From: Haloarcula sp. CBA1129
GTDB taxonomy: Archaea; Halobacteriota; Halobacteria; Halobacteriales; Haloarculaceae
DNA length: 64,000 nt
Assembly: GCF_008729015.1 (NCBI RefSeq)
Contig: NZ_RKSM01000001.1
Span: 62,001 to 126,000 of the forward strand
Direction: 5' to 3'
Shown: positions 42,887-52,912 of the stretch, piece after piece
Position numbering within the stretch: the stretch's first letter is position 1
How the letters are laid out: every line of letters begins with the position of its first letter
Program-made: the position numbers and the translations under genes
Notes under the pieces: generated by a model
Databases searched by the model: none
Seen by the model: the letters and a program-made list of their open reading frames with translations, nothing else
What the model was told of the DNA's origin: nothing

Positions 42887-43906
42887 TCAGATGAAGCCGT
42901 TGGCCTTGAGGTGGTCAACAACCGCCTGCTGGCTGCCGACCTCGGTTGCATGGCTGTTCAGCTCTTGCATCGTCTTCGCGTCAGGAATGACGTCCGGCAT
43001 CTTGTTCAGCGCCGACACCACGGCGTCCGTTGCGACGTCCTCGTGAACAACACCGACCGGGTGGAAAAACGGCCAGAAGTTCCGGTCGTCATCGAGGTAC
43101 ACGATGTCTTCGACAGTCGTGAGCCACGCGCTGGTGCTGTACCCAAAGCTGAGGTCAGCATACCCTTCGTCGACGGCCGTACCAGCTGCCTGCGCCGACG
43201 CCGCCTCGATGAACTCCTGTTCGGCCTCCCAGCGTTCCACGTGCTCGGAGTCAAACCCGTAGTAGTCCAGCAAGGCATCGAACCCGTCACTGCGAGTCCT
43301 GAACCCGTCGCCAAATGCCGGGCGGATATCGTAGTTCCCGTCGTTGACGTAGCCGGCGAGGTCGCTGATTGTCTCGATACCGGTTCCTTCGATAGCGTCC
43401 TCGCGGATAAATACGGCCCACGTGTTCTGCCAGTCTGCGCGGTCGAGAATCCGAATTGGGTGTTCTGATTCCATCTCGGACTTTAACGCCTCGTACTGTT
43501 CGTCGGGTGTCTCGAAGTTGGCTTCGTCGTGACGGGGTGGGTGCGCAGCCCACAGCGACCCCATGTAATCGTAGTACGCGTGGATGTCGCCGGCCCGATA
43601 CGCTTCGGCGTGTGCCGCGTTCCCTCCGAAGCCAGTTTCATCCACGAGACTCGCGCTCGTGTTGTTGGCGAGCAATTCGTAGGCGATGTACCCGAGATTC
43701 AACTGTTCCGTGTAGCCTTTCGAACTGACAACAACTGACAGAGAGCCGTCGGTTGATCCGGCCGCTCCGGCTCCACTTTCGGCTGTACTTGATTCTGTGT
43801 CTCCGCCGCTCGAACAACCAACCAGTGTGGCGGTTCCACCAGTCGCGAGCATTCCGAGCAACCGTCGCCGGCTTCCGGTCCACGGCTGCCGTCTTTCATC
43901 TACCAT
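42887..43906 (-). CDS. cosB: Betaine-type substrate-binding lipoprotein, CosB-like
   Basis: A 339-residue secreted binding protein of the OpuAC/ProX (quaternary amine) family. A Tat signal (SRRRLLGMLATGGTATLVGC) ends in a lipobox, followed by a Ser/Gly-rich linker. The ligand domain starts SLSVVVSSKGYTEQLNLGYI; YYDYMGSLWAAH and a late FWPFFHPVGVV are typical. No ABC permease or ATPase gene is nearby. The next gene in the operon is a chemotaxis transducer, so it probably presents ligand to that receptor and does not feed transport. The likely ligands are betaine-like osmolytes. Confidence 0.85.
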   Translation of the reverse strand: MVDERRQPWTGSRRRLLGMLATGGTATLVGCSSGGDTESSTAESGAGAAGSTDGSLSVVVSSKGYTEQLNLGYIAYELLANNTSASLVDETGFGGNAAHAEAYRAGDIHAYYDYMGSLWAAHPPRHDEANFETPDEQYEALKSEMESEHPIRILDRADWQNTWAVFIREDAIEGTGIETISDLAGYVNDGNYDIRPAFGDGFRTRSDGFDALLDYYGFDSEHVERWEAEQEFIEAASAQAAGTAVDEGYADLSFGYSTSAWLTTVEDIVYLDDDRNFWPFFHPVGVVHEDVATDAVVSALNKMPDVIPDAKTMQELNSHATEVGSQQAVVDHLKANGFI

Positions 43907-44312
43907 TGCTCAACCTGTAGCTAATGAGAGTCAAAAAGCCGTTGCCGAGAGTATCAACAGTGATACTAGAACAGTACAACCGTGTACAATTTAGAGTCTA
44001 GCTATCGGCAGTGTCCACAGAGGGCCTCTCTACAGAGGTGGCATCACAATGACTGACGTGCTAAATACTGTTCATGTCAGTTGAAATTGAGATGTTGGAA
44101 CACACTCGGCGAACCGTCGTCAGCTACAGCTAGCAGTTGGGGAAAGCCTCGGCACTCATAGGGCTCGTCACCAACGGGGAGTCACCCCGGTTCGGCCCCG
44201 TGAGTCGTCGTCATCGGCCGGCAGATGCTACTGCCGCCGGCGACAAGACGGTTACTCATCGGGGCCACACAGTAGAACAAACGCTAAACCAACGCGGGCC
44301 AACCAGTCATCT
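43907..44312. other. Intergenic region between divergent lipoprotein genes
   Basis: These 406 bases separate the divergent cosB and dsbA-like genes. No credible open frame, tRNA or repeat array is seen. It should contain both promoters: AT-richer stretches occur near 43935-43995 and near 44275-44295. The middle is unremarkable. Confidence 0.5.
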
Positions 44313-44969
44313 ATGAACAGACGACGCTTTCTCACACTTTCCGGGGTGGGTGTCGTCGGCGCAGTAGCGGGGTGCAGTAGCGAGGCGGACCGCGCTGAAT
44401 CCGTCGATAGTCACCCGGCGGCCGCCGACCTCGAAGCCCAGCCCCGCCGTGGCGAACTGGGCGGCCACGTCATTCTGGCGTTCGAAGACCCTTCCTGTCC
44501 CACATGTCGCCGCTTCCACGAGAACACGCTACCGGATATCCGGGAGAACATCGTGGACGCGGGCAAGGGCGCGTACGTCGTCCGAACGTATCCTGTCATC
44601 TACCCGTGGGGTGAGCCGGCGACGCAGGCGCTGGAGTCGACGTTCGCCCGCGACAGCGAGGCCTATTGGGCGCTGTTCGACCACTACTTCGCCGAACAGT
44701 CGTCGTTCGACTCGGACAACGTTCTAGAGCGAACAGCGACGTTTCTCACCGAGGAAACGGCGGTAGACGGCGAGGCGGTCGCGAGCGACGCGCGGGAGCG
44801 GGCACACGACGACGCTGTTCAGGCGGATATTCAGGCGGCCGAGAACGCTGGACTGGGTGAGACGACACCGATTATTCTGCTGTTCGAAGACGGTGAGTTC
44901 GTGACGAAGGTCAACGGGAGCGTCAGTTACGACCTCATCTCGGAGGCACTGGGAGAGCGCGACGGATGA
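44313..44969 (+). CDS. DsbA-like thioredoxin-fold Tat lipoprotein
   Basis: A 218-residue extracytoplasmic thiol oxidoreductase. A Tat signal (MNRRRFLTLSGVGVVGAVAG) and lipobox Cys lead into a thioredoxin-fold domain with the active site CPTC in FEDPSCPTCRRFHEN. The cis-Pro region is ETTPIILLFEDG, and the intervening helical insertion is typical of DsbA/DsbG-like proteins. It probably introduces or isomerises disulfides in secreted proteins. The next gene overlaps by 4 nt and encodes a membrane protein with a CxxC motif, a possible redox partner. Confidence 0.88.
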   Translation: MNRRRFLTLSGVGVVGAVAGCSSEADRAESVDSHPAAADLEAQPRRGELGGHVILAFEDPSCPTCRRFHENTLPDIRENIVDAGKGAYVVRTYPVIYPWGEPATQALESTFARDSEAYWALFDHYFAEQSSFDSDNVLERTATFLTEETAVDGEAVASDARERAHDDAVQADIQAAENAGLGETTPIILLFEDGEFVTKVNGSVSYDLISEALGERDG

Positions 44970-45565
44970 GCACCGCACGGGGGCTCCGTCTGCCGACGAC
45001 GCGCGGGGACTGGCGGCTCATGGGCCGGACGGTCAGGCTGGTGCTCACGCTGCCGTTCTACGCGGCGGTTGCCGCAATCGCCGCCGTCGTCTCGCTGACG
45101 GTGTTCGTCGTCTCGCTGAACGTCCCGCTGGTGCTTGATCTCGTGGTCGGGGGGTCGCTCCCGATTGCCAGCCGACTGCGCGTGCTCGCCGAACTGTACC
45201 CGTTCATCGGCACGTCGTTCAACCCCGCACAGGGGGTCCTGCTGATTGTCGTTGCTGTCTTCACCGGCGTCGACATCGGGCTGGTGACCTACCACTTCCG
45301 CGAGCACGGCCTCGACCTCCAGCAGGGCGGCGCTGGCGCTGCGGGGGTCATCCTCGGAACACTCGGTGCGGGCTGTGCGGCCTGTGGGTCGGCGGTTCTG
45401 CTGGGGCTGCTGTCGCTGCTCGGTATCTCGACCTCGCTGCTGTTTCTGCCGCTGGATGGGCTGGAGTTCGCACTGCTGGCACTCGTGGTGTTGACTCTGT
45501 CCGTCTACTGGCTCGCCGAAGGGATGCGCGGCGGCGAGATCAACGGCTGTCCGGTCGATATCTGA
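44966..45565 (+). CDS. CxxC-containing membrane protein paired with the DsbA-like lipoprotein
   Basis: A 199-residue membrane protein with about four to five helices. One helix region carries GAGCAACGSAVLLGLLSLLG, a CxxC motif at the membrane surface; another Cys occurs near the end (INGCPVDI). It overlaps the preceding gene by 4 nt (ATGA), so the two proteins are made together. I do not recognise a named family. Position suggests it reoxidises or reduces the lipoprotein, replacing DsbB or DsbD, but this is inference. Confidence 0.75.
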   Translation: MSTARGLRLPTTRGDWRLMGRTVRLVLTLPFYAAVAAIAAVVSLTVFVVSLNVPLVLDLVVGGSLPIASRLRVLAELYPFIGTSFNPAQGVLLIVVAVFTGVDIGLVTYHFREHGLDLQQGGAGAAGVILGTLGAGCAACGSAVLLGLLSLLGISTSLLFLPLDGLEFALLALVVLTLSVYWLAEGMRGGEINGCPVDI

Positions 45566-45668
45566 CTGTGTCGGTGGCCGGCCCTCGTTCCGACTCGGAC
45601 GGAGTCCCGACTGGTCTCACGGGAGAAAACGTATAGTGTCGTCACCCGAACACCAATACCGAGAAGGT

Positions 45669-46208
45669 ATGCCCGAGACGGAGTCCAAGGTGACGGCTTC
45701 GAGGGAGTCCCTCGCCGAGTACGAGCACCTCCACCGGAAGCGAAAGGAAACGGTCGGCACGGTCGAACTGGCCGAACTCATCGACGTGTGGGTCGGCGAG
45801 AGCGAACTCGTCTGTCAGTTCCAGTTCGACTGGGCGACCGATGCGATACAGCGGCGCTACGACCTTGACAGCGACCGCGACATCGCCAAGGTCGAGCGGC
45901 TCTGTGAAGCGAACGGCCTGCAGTTCGAGCAGGCCAGCCACCTAGAAGGCTCGCTGGTCGAACTCGAATACACCGGCTCACAGTGGCTGCCGCGGCCGGA
46001 AGCCGCCTACATCGACGGCGAGGGGTCGGCGGTCGAGACGTTCCGCGCGGAGGCCCGGTTGCTGGTGCGTGAACTCGCCCAGTCGCCCGCGTTCCTCCGG
46101 CGAGGCATCGAGCGCGTCCGGGGGCTGTCGACGACGCAACTGATTATCGGTGTGATTCTGGTCAAGAAAGTCGCCATCATCGTGTTGCTTGCTCACCTCT
46201 TCCTGTAG
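45669..46208 (+). CDS. Uncharacterised tail-anchored protein
   Basis: A 179-residue acidic protein starting MPETESKVTASRESLAEYEH. It has a soluble domain of about 150 residues (LIDVWVGESELVCQFQFDWA, then LERLCEAN-like helices) and a single C-terminal hydrophobic helix (LIIGVILVKKVAIIVLLAHL). This is the layout of a tail-anchored membrane protein. The family is unknown to me. It is convergent with the second transducer gene, 48 bp away. Confidence 0.65.
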   Translation: MPETESKVTASRESLAEYEHLHRKRKETVGTVELAELIDVWVGESELVCQFQFDWATDAIQRRYDLDSDRDIAKVERLCEANGLQFEQASHLEGSLVELEYTGSQWLPRPEAAYIDGEGSAVETFRAEARLLVRELAQSPAFLRRGIERVRGLSTTQLIIGVILVKKVAIIVLLAHLFL

Positions 46209-46256
46209 CCGTACGCCCGTCAGCCGACAGTGTGGGATACCGCTACCCGACGCGTC

Positions 46257-47897
46257 TCAGTCGCTCATCGCAGAGCCGGAGCCGGCTGGCGTGTCCACGC
46301 CGTCGGTCCCGGTGGTCTCGAACTGTGAGAGTTCATCGTTGAGCGTGTCGGCGTCGTCAGCGAACTGCTCCACAGAGTCGACCATCCCGGCAACGGTCTG
46401 GCCCTGCTGGTCGACCGTCGTAGCCATTTCACGGGCGTCGGCTGCGGTCTCCCCGGCGATGTCGTTGATGTCGTCGATTATCCGCACGACTTCCTGTGCG
46501 CTCGTCGCCTGCTGGTCGGTCGCCCGGTCGATCTCCTGAATCCCACCGTTGACATCGACAGTGGCGTCGACCACGTCCTCAAGCGTGGTAATGGTCTCGG
46601 AGATAGTATTGCTGCCGCGGTCGACAGCGTCTTCCATCGTCTCCATGGCGTCGACGGACGTACCGACCTGAGACCGCAACGATCCGATGAGACCCTCCAC
46701 GTCGGCGGTGGCTGCCTGCGTTTCGGTTGCGAGCTGTTTGATTTCGTCCGCGACGACGGCAAAGCCCGACCCCGCTTGGCCGGCACGGGCAGCTTCGATG
46801 GAAGCGTTCAGGGCGAGCATGTTCGTCTCCTCGGCGATGCCGTCGATGACTTCGACGATTTCGGCCATGTCCTCGGCGATATCGTCCAGTTGCTGGACCT
46901 CGCTCGCGGCGCTCGTCGAGTAGTGTCGGATTTCATCGACGGCGCTCTGGGCTTCCGAGGAGGATCGCTGGGCGTCTCGGCCGAGGTCCGCGGCAGTGTT
47001 GCTCTGCTCTGCGATCTCGGCCACGGACGACGCCATTTCCTCGACGGTAGCTGAGAGGTCACTGAGTTCGCTCGTCGCGTCATCTAGCTGCTGGCGCTGC
47101 GTTGCTGCCCCGTCGGCGATGTCGGATGCAGTGTCGGCCACGGACTCTGTCTCGTCACGGACCTGCTGGCCGTCGGTCAACACGGTTTCACTTCCAGTGG
47201 CGATACGTGTCGAGGTCGACTGGCCGCTGCTGATGGCGGTCCCTAGGGCAGCAAGCGTCTCGTTAATCGCGGTTCCGACGGCGGTCATCGCATCGCTCAT
47301 GCTGTCGGTGTCGACACGGGCGGTCAGGTCGCCGCTGGCTGCGTTGTCGAGCGCTGTGCGGTACTGTGTCGCTTTCAGTTCGAGGTGGCTGCTCAGCGCC
47401 TCCATCTCACTTCGCTCACCCTCTGCGGTTTCACGGGCCTCTTCGGCTGCTTCGCGCGCTTCTTCGGCGCGTTCTTGCGCTTCGGTTGCCTCCCGGATGT
47501 TCTGGCCGAGCGAGGCCGCGGCCCGTTCGAGTTTCGCGTACGTGTCCCCGACCTCGTCGATCCGGTCGGCGCCGAAGTCGATGTCGTACTGGCCGTTGTC
47601 GACTGCTGTCGCCTTTCGGTTGATCTCGATTATCGCGCGGTACATTTCACAGTAGCCCAGAAAACCGGTCACGGCGACGACAAACCCGATGAACACCGCG
47701 GCAGCTGTCACGGAGGAAAACAGCACGATAGCCAGCGCCGGTGCGCCCACAATCGACATTGCCGCAAGCAAAAAGACGCGAGCGCTGAATGTCCGACGGA
47801 GCGGCGTTGGCAAGTACGGCTCAATTGTCATCGGGACAGTGCCGACCGCAAGCATGAGTCGGCCAAGCGGATCCGTCGAATCATCTGCCGTTGTCAT
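46257..47897 (-). CDS. Htr methyl-accepting transducer with short membrane anchor
   Basis: A 546-residue transducer. The N-terminal 85 residues contain two close hydrophobic helices (about 38-60 and 62-85) with almost no extracellular loop. Two HAMP-like segments and a long coiled coil follow ([17 protein letters not shown]). The conserved hairpin [19 protein letters not shown] lies near residue 350, then [19 protein letters not shown]. Lack of an external domain suggests it senses an internal or membrane-borne cue such as redox state, or partners with a membrane sensor. ATG 47897 is preferred over 47927. Confidence 0.88.
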   Translation of the reverse strand: MTTADDSTDPLGRLMLAVGTVPMTIEPYLPTPLRRTFSARVFLLAAMSIVGAPALAIVLFSSVTAAAVFIGFVVAVTGFLGYCEMYRAIIEINRKATAVDNGQYDIDFGADRIDEVGDTYAKLERAAASLGQNIREATEAQERAEEAREAAEEARETAEGERSEMEALSSHLELKATQYRTALDNAASGDLTARVDTDSMSDAMTAVGTAINETLAALGTAISSGQSTSTRIATGSETVLTDGQQVRDETESVADTASDIADGAATQRQQLDDATSELSDLSATVEEMASSVAEIAEQSNTAADLGRDAQRSSSEAQSAVDEIRHYSTSAASEVQQLDDIAEDMAEIVEVIDGIAEETNMLALNASIEAARAGQAGSGFAVVADEIKQLATETQAATADVEGLIGSLRSQVGTSVDAMETMEDAVDRGSNTISETITTLEDVVDATVDVNGGIQEIDRATDQQATSAQEVVRIIDDINDIAGETAADAREMATTVDQQGQTVAGMVDSVEQFADDADTLNDELSQFETTGTDGVDTPAGSGSAMSD

Positions 47898-48022
47898 CGG
47901 TGCCACCTCGACACCGGTAGCAAACAAACGACGGAACTGGGCCTTTCGGGGTGCATATGACTCGTTTACCTCGGTCTATCAAAAACCGCACCCTCGGAGT
48001 ATCAGCGGTGAATCTCTCAGTG

Positions 48023-49210
48023 TCAGTTCGTTGTCGTAATCTCGACCACGTCGCGGTGGTCGAGTTCGGTGTCAGCACCGATCTGCCGCTCGGTTCGCAC
48101 GTCGTGGGCGTGGAGGAATCCGTCGCCGATGTCGGTGTGCAGGAAATACGCGAAGTCCTCTGCGGTCGACCCGTCGGGGAGGACGAAACAGTCCTGCAGG
48201 AAGGTCCCGTCCTCTTGGGGCTTGCGAGCGCCGGGGAACACCGCGATAGCGCCCAGTTCTTCGAACAGTGCGGTTTCGAGGGCCTGCTGGACGCCCGTGC
48301 CGCCGAACGCCGTCACGAAGTCCCGTATCTGTTCCAGCCCCGCAGCCTTCTCCTCGGGCAGGTCAGCCGTCACGGTGAAGTCCTCGTCGCCCGGCCGATA
48401 GTCGAGCACACCCTGCTCGTTGCCGTTTTTCAGCGCCTTCTCGGCGTGGGCCGAGACGGGGACGAACGTGAGATGTTCGTACTCTGGGTCCTCGGTGATT
48501 GGCTCCCAGTTTTCTTGCGCCGCTGGGGTGTCCATCTTGTTCGCCGCGATGAGCATCGGCTTGGTCCGGATGCGGATTTCCCGAGCGAGTGCCTCTCTGT
48601 CCTCGTCGTCCCATGTGTCGGGGTCCAGTTCCAGATCCAGAGCCAGCACGACCTGCTTGATTTCGTCGGCGTTGATCTTGAACGCCGACATCTGCTCGGC
48701 GAGGTCGTCCTCGATAGCCTTGTCCTCACCGTGGTACCCGGAACGGTAGCGCTCGATGCCCTTCTCCAGAACATCGAGATACCACATATCCAGTTCGTCT
48801 TCGAGGAAGTCGATGTCCTCGCGCGGGTCGTGGTCCTCGGTGGGTTCTCCTTCGAGGTCCGTCTCGCCGGTGAAATCGACGACGTGGACGAGCACGTCGG
48901 CCTCGTTGAGGTCCGTGAGGAACTGGTTCCCCAGCCCCTTCCCTTCGTGTGCGCCGGGGACGAGGCCGGCCACGTCGACGAGTTTCGTCGGGACGAACCG
49001 GACGCCGTCCGTGCAGTAGCCGTGGTTGGGCGTACAGGTGTGGTCGAACTCCGGAGCCGCACAGTCGACGCGGACGTACGCCTCGCCCATCGAGGGGTCG
49101 ATTGTCGTGAACGGATACGCGCCCTCGGGCACGTCGTTCATCGTCGCCGCATTGAAAAACGTGGACTTGCCGACAGAGGGTTTGCCGACGAGTCCGATCT
49201 TGTAGCTCAT
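48023..49210 (-). CDS. YchF/OLA1-type Obg-family P-loop NTPase
   Basis: A 395-residue cytosolic NTPase, TRAFAC class. G1 is GLVGKPSVGKST, G3 VDVAGLVPGAHEGKGLGNQF, and the G4-like motif is IAANKMDTP. The C-terminal TGS-type region ends TERQIGADTELDHRDVVEI. Archaeal members act with the ribosome or in translation and stress control; nucleotide specificity (ATP versus GTP) varies, and the clear NKMD motif here favours GTP. Full length. It is a single-gene unit convergent with nothing nearby. Confidence 0.92.
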   Translation of the reverse strand: MSYKIGLVGKPSVGKSTFFNAATMNDVPEGAYPFTTIDPSMGEAYVRVDCAAPEFDHTCTPNHGYCTDGVRFVPTKLVDVAGLVPGAHEGKGLGNQFLTDLNEADVLVHVVDFTGETDLEGEPTEDHDPREDIDFLEDELDMWYLDVLEKGIERYRSGYHGEDKAIEDDLAEQMSAFKINADEIKQVVLALDLELDPDTWDDEDREALAREIRIRTKPMLIAANKMDTPAAQENWEPITEDPEYEHLTFVPVSAHAEKALKNGNEQGVLDYRPGDEDFTVTADLPEEKAAGLEQIRDFVTAFGGTGVQQALETALFEELGAIAVFPGARKPQEDGTFLQDCFVLPDGSTAEDFAYFLHTDIGDGFLHAHDVRTERQIGADTELDHRDVVEITTTN

Positions 49211-49310
49211 TGCACCGATGAAGCGGTTTCAGCGGCTTAAACGCTGTTACACGAGCTACGAGAGCGTGTGAGTCACACACGCACTGGGAACGGATACCCG
49301 TCTTACCCGC

Positions 49311-49808
49311 CTACAGTCGCCGCTCATATACGTTGACTGGGTGTCCGTCTCCGCCGACCTCGGTCGTCCGCTCGTCGACCTTCTCGAAGTGGGACCGGTA
49401 AAACCCGTTACCGATCTCGTTTTCGGCCAGCACCTCGTCGCGGATTTTCCGCACGGAGAGGTCGTGTAGGTGCTGCTCGCCGCGGTAGAGTAACTCCGTC
49501 CCAATGCCTTCCCCCCAGTAGTCCGGGTGGACGTATATGTCGAGGTCGCCGAAGCCGGCCGCGTCCGTCATCCCACAACTCATGTACGCCACCACGTCAT
49601 CGTCGGCCATCGAAACGAACAGGCCGACCTCTTCGAGTTCGATCATCTGCTCCAATAGCGGCGGCGCGTACCCCTCTTTCAGATGCGCTTCCACTGTCTC
49701 TGCCCCAAGGATGTCATCGTACACGGTATGCCATGTCGCCTTGGCGACCCGGCGGATGTCCGCGATATCCACCGACTCGGCCGGCCGAATGACGGTTTGA
49801 AACGACAT
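49311..49808 (-). CDS. GNAT-family N-acetyltransferase
   Basis: A 165-residue acetyltransferase starting MSFQTVIRPAESVDIADIRR. The acetyl-CoA site is DIYVHPDYWGEGIGTELL (motif A, with GxGxGT-like spacing) and motif B is AENEIGNGFYRSHFEKV. The ATG at 49808 starts the domain; an upstream ATG at 49901 adds unrelated residues. It is divergent from trpC, with 128 bp between them. Substrate unknown. Confidence 0.88.
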   Translation of the reverse strand: MSFQTVIRPAESVDIADIRRVAKATWHTVYDDILGAETVEAHLKEGYAPPLLEQMIELEEVGLFVSMADDDVVAYMSCGMTDAAGFGDLDIYVHPDYWGEGIGTELLYRGEQHLHDLSVRKIRDEVLAENEIGNGFYRSHFEKVDERTTEVGGDGHPVNVYERRL

Positions 49809-49907
49809 ACGTGAACATGTAACGTGGAGAAGTATAGAACTGTGGAATGTTTGACAACGGAGGGTATCGGTCGTGTCCTGTTCCCCGAGATAATAGGGCA
49901 ACTCTTA

Positions 49908-49922
49908 TGTACACTTCTGTAC
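49908..49922 (+). promoter_or_regulatory. Putative TRP-box operator before trpC
   Basis: TGTACACTTCTGTAC contains the perfect inverted repeat GTACA-CTTC-TGTAC and a TGTACA hexamer, matching the TRP-box core bound by archaeal TrpY in Methanothermobacter. It sits between an AT-rich element (GATAATAGG near 49889) and the trpC ATG at 49937, where a repressor would block initiation. Confidence 0.45.
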
Positions 49923-49936
49923 GTTAGTGTTCAGTA

Positions 49937-50749
49937 ATGGACGACAGTGAGGAGATAGCACCAGCGGTTCAGTCGATTCTCGACGCGGCGCGGGAACGCG
50001 GTGGCGGCGGTGACCGTGTTTCGGTGACGCCCCGATCGCTGCCGGACGCCTTCGACGCGGCGGTAGACGCCGGGCGGACGCCGGTCGTCGCCGAAATCAA
50101 GCCCACGAGCCCGACCGCCGAGGGCGAACGGGCTGACGACCCGGTCGACCTCGCCCGACAGATGGTCGAGGGCGGCGCGGCGGCGCTGTCTGTCCTGACC
50201 GAACCGGAGCATTTCGGCGGGTCAGCGGCGACGCTCGAAGCGGTTCGCGAGGCCGTCGACGTGCCTGTTCTGCGGAAGGACTTCATCCTCCACGAGGAAC
50301 AGCTAGATGTCGTCGAGGCCGACGTTATCCTCCTCATCGTCCGTTTTCTCGAAGCTGACGGAACGGACGACCTCACAGACCTTCTCACGGCTGCGCGCGA
50401 GCGCGGCTTTCAGGTCCTTGTGGAGACCCACACGGCTGCTGAGGTCGAGACAGCACTCGACGCAGGCGCGGAGATCATCGGCGTCAACAACCGCGACCTC
50501 GGCGAGTTAGCGGTTGACCTCGGAACGTTCGAAGGCGTCGCGCCCGACGTGCCCGAGGGCGTCACACTCATTGCTGAAAGTGGCATACAGACAGCAGACG
50601 ATGTCTTGCGGATGCGCGACGCCGGTGCGGACGCCCTGCTGATCGGCTCGGCCATCATGGACCACGGCGCGGCAACGGACGTGGAAGCGAACACGCGGCG
50701 ACTGACACACGCGGAAACCGATGCGGTTGAGACGACTACAGACACATGA
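49937..50749 (+). CDS. trpC: Indole-3-glycerol phosphate synthase
   Basis: This enzyme closes the indole ring from carboxyphenylamino-deoxyribulose phosphate. The 270-residue TIM-barrel protein has [14 protein letters not shown] (catalytic Lys), [27 protein letters not shown] and [10 protein letters not shown] as family motifs. It begins the trpCBA operon, overlapping trpB by 4 nt. A TGTACA palindrome just upstream may regulate it. Confidence 0.95.
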   Translation: MDDSEEIAPAVQSILDAARERGGGGDRVSVTPRSLPDAFDAAVDAGRTPVVAEIKPTSPTAEGERADDPVDLARQMVEGGAAALSVLTEPEHFGGSAATLEAVREAVDVPVLRKDFILHEEQLDVVEADVILLIVRFLEADGTDDLTDLLTAARERGFQVLVETHTAAEVETALDAGAEIIGVNNRDLGELAVDLGTFEGVAPDVPEGVTLIAESGIQTADDVLRMRDAGADALLIGSAIMDHGAATDVEANTRRLTHAETDAVETTTDT

Positions 50750-52056
50750 GCACTGACGACGCACACGACCCCAAATTCGGCGAGTACGGTGGACAGTACG
50801 TGCCCGAGGCACTGATGCCAGCTATCGAAGAGCTGACCGACGCCTACCAGCGGTACGTGCTCGAAAACGAGGACGGCTTCATGGACGAGTTCCGGGAGCG
50901 GCTGGCCGACTTCGGCGGCCGACCGACGCCGCTCCAGTACGCCGAGCAGCTCTCGGCCCGCTACGACACGGATGTGTATCTCAAGCGCGAGGACCTGCTG
51001 CATGGCGGGGCCCACAAGCTCAACAACGCGCTCGGGCAGGTACTGCTGGCGAAGTACATGGGCAAGGAGCGCATCATCGCCGAGACCGGGGCCGGCCAGC
51101 ACGGCACGGCGACGGCGATGGCGGCGGCCCATCTCGACATGCCCTGTGAGATTTACATGGGCGAGACCGACATCGCGCGCCAGCGACCCAACGTGTTCCG
51201 GATGCGCATCAACGGCTCCGAGGTCAATCCCGTGACGGTCGGCCGCGGTACGCTGAAGGAAGCCATTTCCGAGACGATGCGTGACTGGGCGACCACCGTC
51301 GAGAACACCCACTACGTCATCGGGAGCGTCGTCGGCCCGCACCCGTTCCCGAAGATGGTCCGGGACTTCCAGGCGGTCATCTCCGAGGAGGCCCGCGAGC
51401 AGACAATCGAGAAGACCGGGAGCCTTCCTGATTCCGTCATCGCGTGTGCCGGCGGCGGCTCGAACACGATGGGGACGTTCGCACACTTCGTCGAGGATGA
51501 TGGGGAGCCACGCTCCCCGGAACAGTCGAGCAGCGACGAGCCGCGAGGCCGTGTCGACCTCTACGCCGTCGAGGCGGGCGGCTCCTCGCTGCAGGTCGAC
51601 GAGGAGGAAGGCGTCGCGCCCAACTCCGCGACGTTGTCGACCGGCGATGAGGGCGTCCTCCACGGCGCGCGCACGAAGCTCCTGCAGGATTCGGACGGCC
51701 AGATTATGGAATCGCATTCGGTGTCCGCGGGGCTGGACTACGCCGGCGTCGGCCCGGAACTCGCCCATCTTGTCGACGAGGACCGAGTCACGCCGGTCAA
51801 CGTCGACGACGACACCGCGCTAGAGGCGTTCCACCGGCTCTCCCAAGACGAGGGTATCATCCCGGCGCTTGAGACGGCCCACGCCTTCGGGTATCTGGAA
51901 GAGCACCACGACGAGGTCGGCGACACCGTCGTCGTCAACGTCTCCGGCCGCGGCGACAAGGACCTCGAAACGGTCATCGAGGAGACCAGCAAGCGCGACC
52001 TCGACATCGCGCCCGACATGTCTATCTTCGAGCGCGTCGGCGGGGGTGGCCTCTGA
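50746..52056 (+). CDS. trpB: Tryptophan synthase beta chain
   Basis: This chain condenses indole and serine with PLP. The 436-residue protein carries the Schiff-base Lys91 in [27 protein letters not shown] and the PLP-phosphate loop [13 protein letters not shown]. It is about 30 residues longer than many homologues because of an acidic, Ser-rich insert (near residues 250-268) just before LYAVEAGG, probably a surface loop. It overlaps trpC by 4 nt and trpA by 1 nt. Confidence 0.95.
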   Translation: MSTDDAHDPKFGEYGGQYVPEALMPAIEELTDAYQRYVLENEDGFMDEFRERLADFGGRPTPLQYAEQLSARYDTDVYLKREDLLHGGAHKLNNALGQVLLAKYMGKERIIAETGAGQHGTATAMAAAHLDMPCEIYMGETDIARQRPNVFRMRINGSEVNPVTVGRGTLKEAISETMRDWATTVENTHYVIGSVVGPHPFPKMVRDFQAVISEEAREQTIEKTGSLPDSVIACAGGGSNTMGTFAHFVEDDGEPRSPEQSSSDEPRGRVDLYAVEAGGSSLQVDEEEGVAPNSATLSTGDEGVLHGARTKLLQDSDGQIMESHSVSAGLDYAGVGPELAHLVDEDRVTPVNVDDDTALEAFHRLSQDEGIIPALETAHAFGYLEEHHDEVGDTVVVNVSGRGDKDLETVIEETSKRDLDIAPDMSIFERVGGGGL

Positions 52057-52886
52057 TGGGGCTCGAACGCGCTTTCGCCGACGAATCCGCCTTCGTCCCG
52101 TACCTCGCCGCCGGCGACCCGAACTATGAGGCCTCTCTGGAGTACGTCGAGGCGCTGGCCCGCGGCGGGGCCGATGTGATCGAACTCGGCCTGCCGTTCT
52201 CCGAGCCCATCGCGGAGGGTAAGACCATCCAGAACGCCATCGTTCGCTCGCTCGAAGCCGGGATGACGCCCGACCGCTTCTTCGAGTTCGTCACGGACCT
52301 CGACGTGGACGTGCCGCTGGTGTGTATGACCTACTACAACCTGATCTATCAATACGGTGCGGGTGAGGGGCCGCGTCCGTTCGTCGAGAAAGCCGCCGCG
52401 GTCGGCATCGAGGGGCTTGTCGTCCCGGACCTCCCCGCCGAGGAAGCCGCCCCGCTGCGTCGGGCCTGTGACGAGTTCGGTCTCGACCTGGTGTTCATCG
52501 TCGCGCCGACGACGAAAGGCGACCGGCTCGAACGGATGCTCGAACAGGTGTCGGGCTACGTCTACGTTCAGGCGCGTCTGGGCGTCACCGGCGCGCGCGA
52601 GGACGTGGACGACGCCACTGAGGAATCGCTGGCCCGACTCTCCGACTGGGACGTTCCCAAGGCTGTCGGGTTCGGCATCAAAACCGGTGACCACGCCGAG
52701 CGCATCGTCTCTGCCGGCGCTGACGGTATTATCGTCGGCTCCGCGCTGGTCGATATCGTCGCCGAGGGCCACGAGAACGGCGATTCCATCGAGGAGGTGG
52801 CCGACCGGCTCGAAGCGAAGGCTCGCGAACTCAAGGAGGGTGCGCTCCGGGGAGCGTCAGAACGACCGCAACCGGAACGCACATAA
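52056..52886 (+). CDS. trpA: Tryptophan synthase alpha chain
   Basis: This chain cleaves indole-3-glycerol phosphate to indole and glyceraldehyde-3-phosphate. The 276-residue barrel contains the catalytic Glu43 in [11 protein letters not shown]. The second catalytic residue, normally Asp in SDPxADG, is Glu54 here (SEPIAEG). Phosphate-binding glycines occur in [11 protein letters not shown] and IIVGSALV. The C-terminus has a charged extension. It is the last gene of the trp operon and overlaps trpB by one base. Confidence 0.94.
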   Translation: MGLERAFADESAFVPYLAAGDPNYEASLEYVEALARGGADVIELGLPFSEPIAEGKTIQNAIVRSLEAGMTPDRFFEFVTDLDVDVPLVCMTYYNLIYQYGAGEGPRPFVEKAAAVGIEGLVVPDLPAEEAAPLRRACDEFGLDLVFIVAPTTKGDRLERMLEQVSGYVYVQARLGVTGAREDVDDATEESLARLSDWDVPKAVGFGIKTGDHAERIVSAGADGIIVGSALVDIVAEGHENGDSIEEVADRLEAKARELKEGALRGASERPQPERT

Positions 52887-52912
52887 TCGTACTTGCCACA
52901 CTGTCTCATAAC

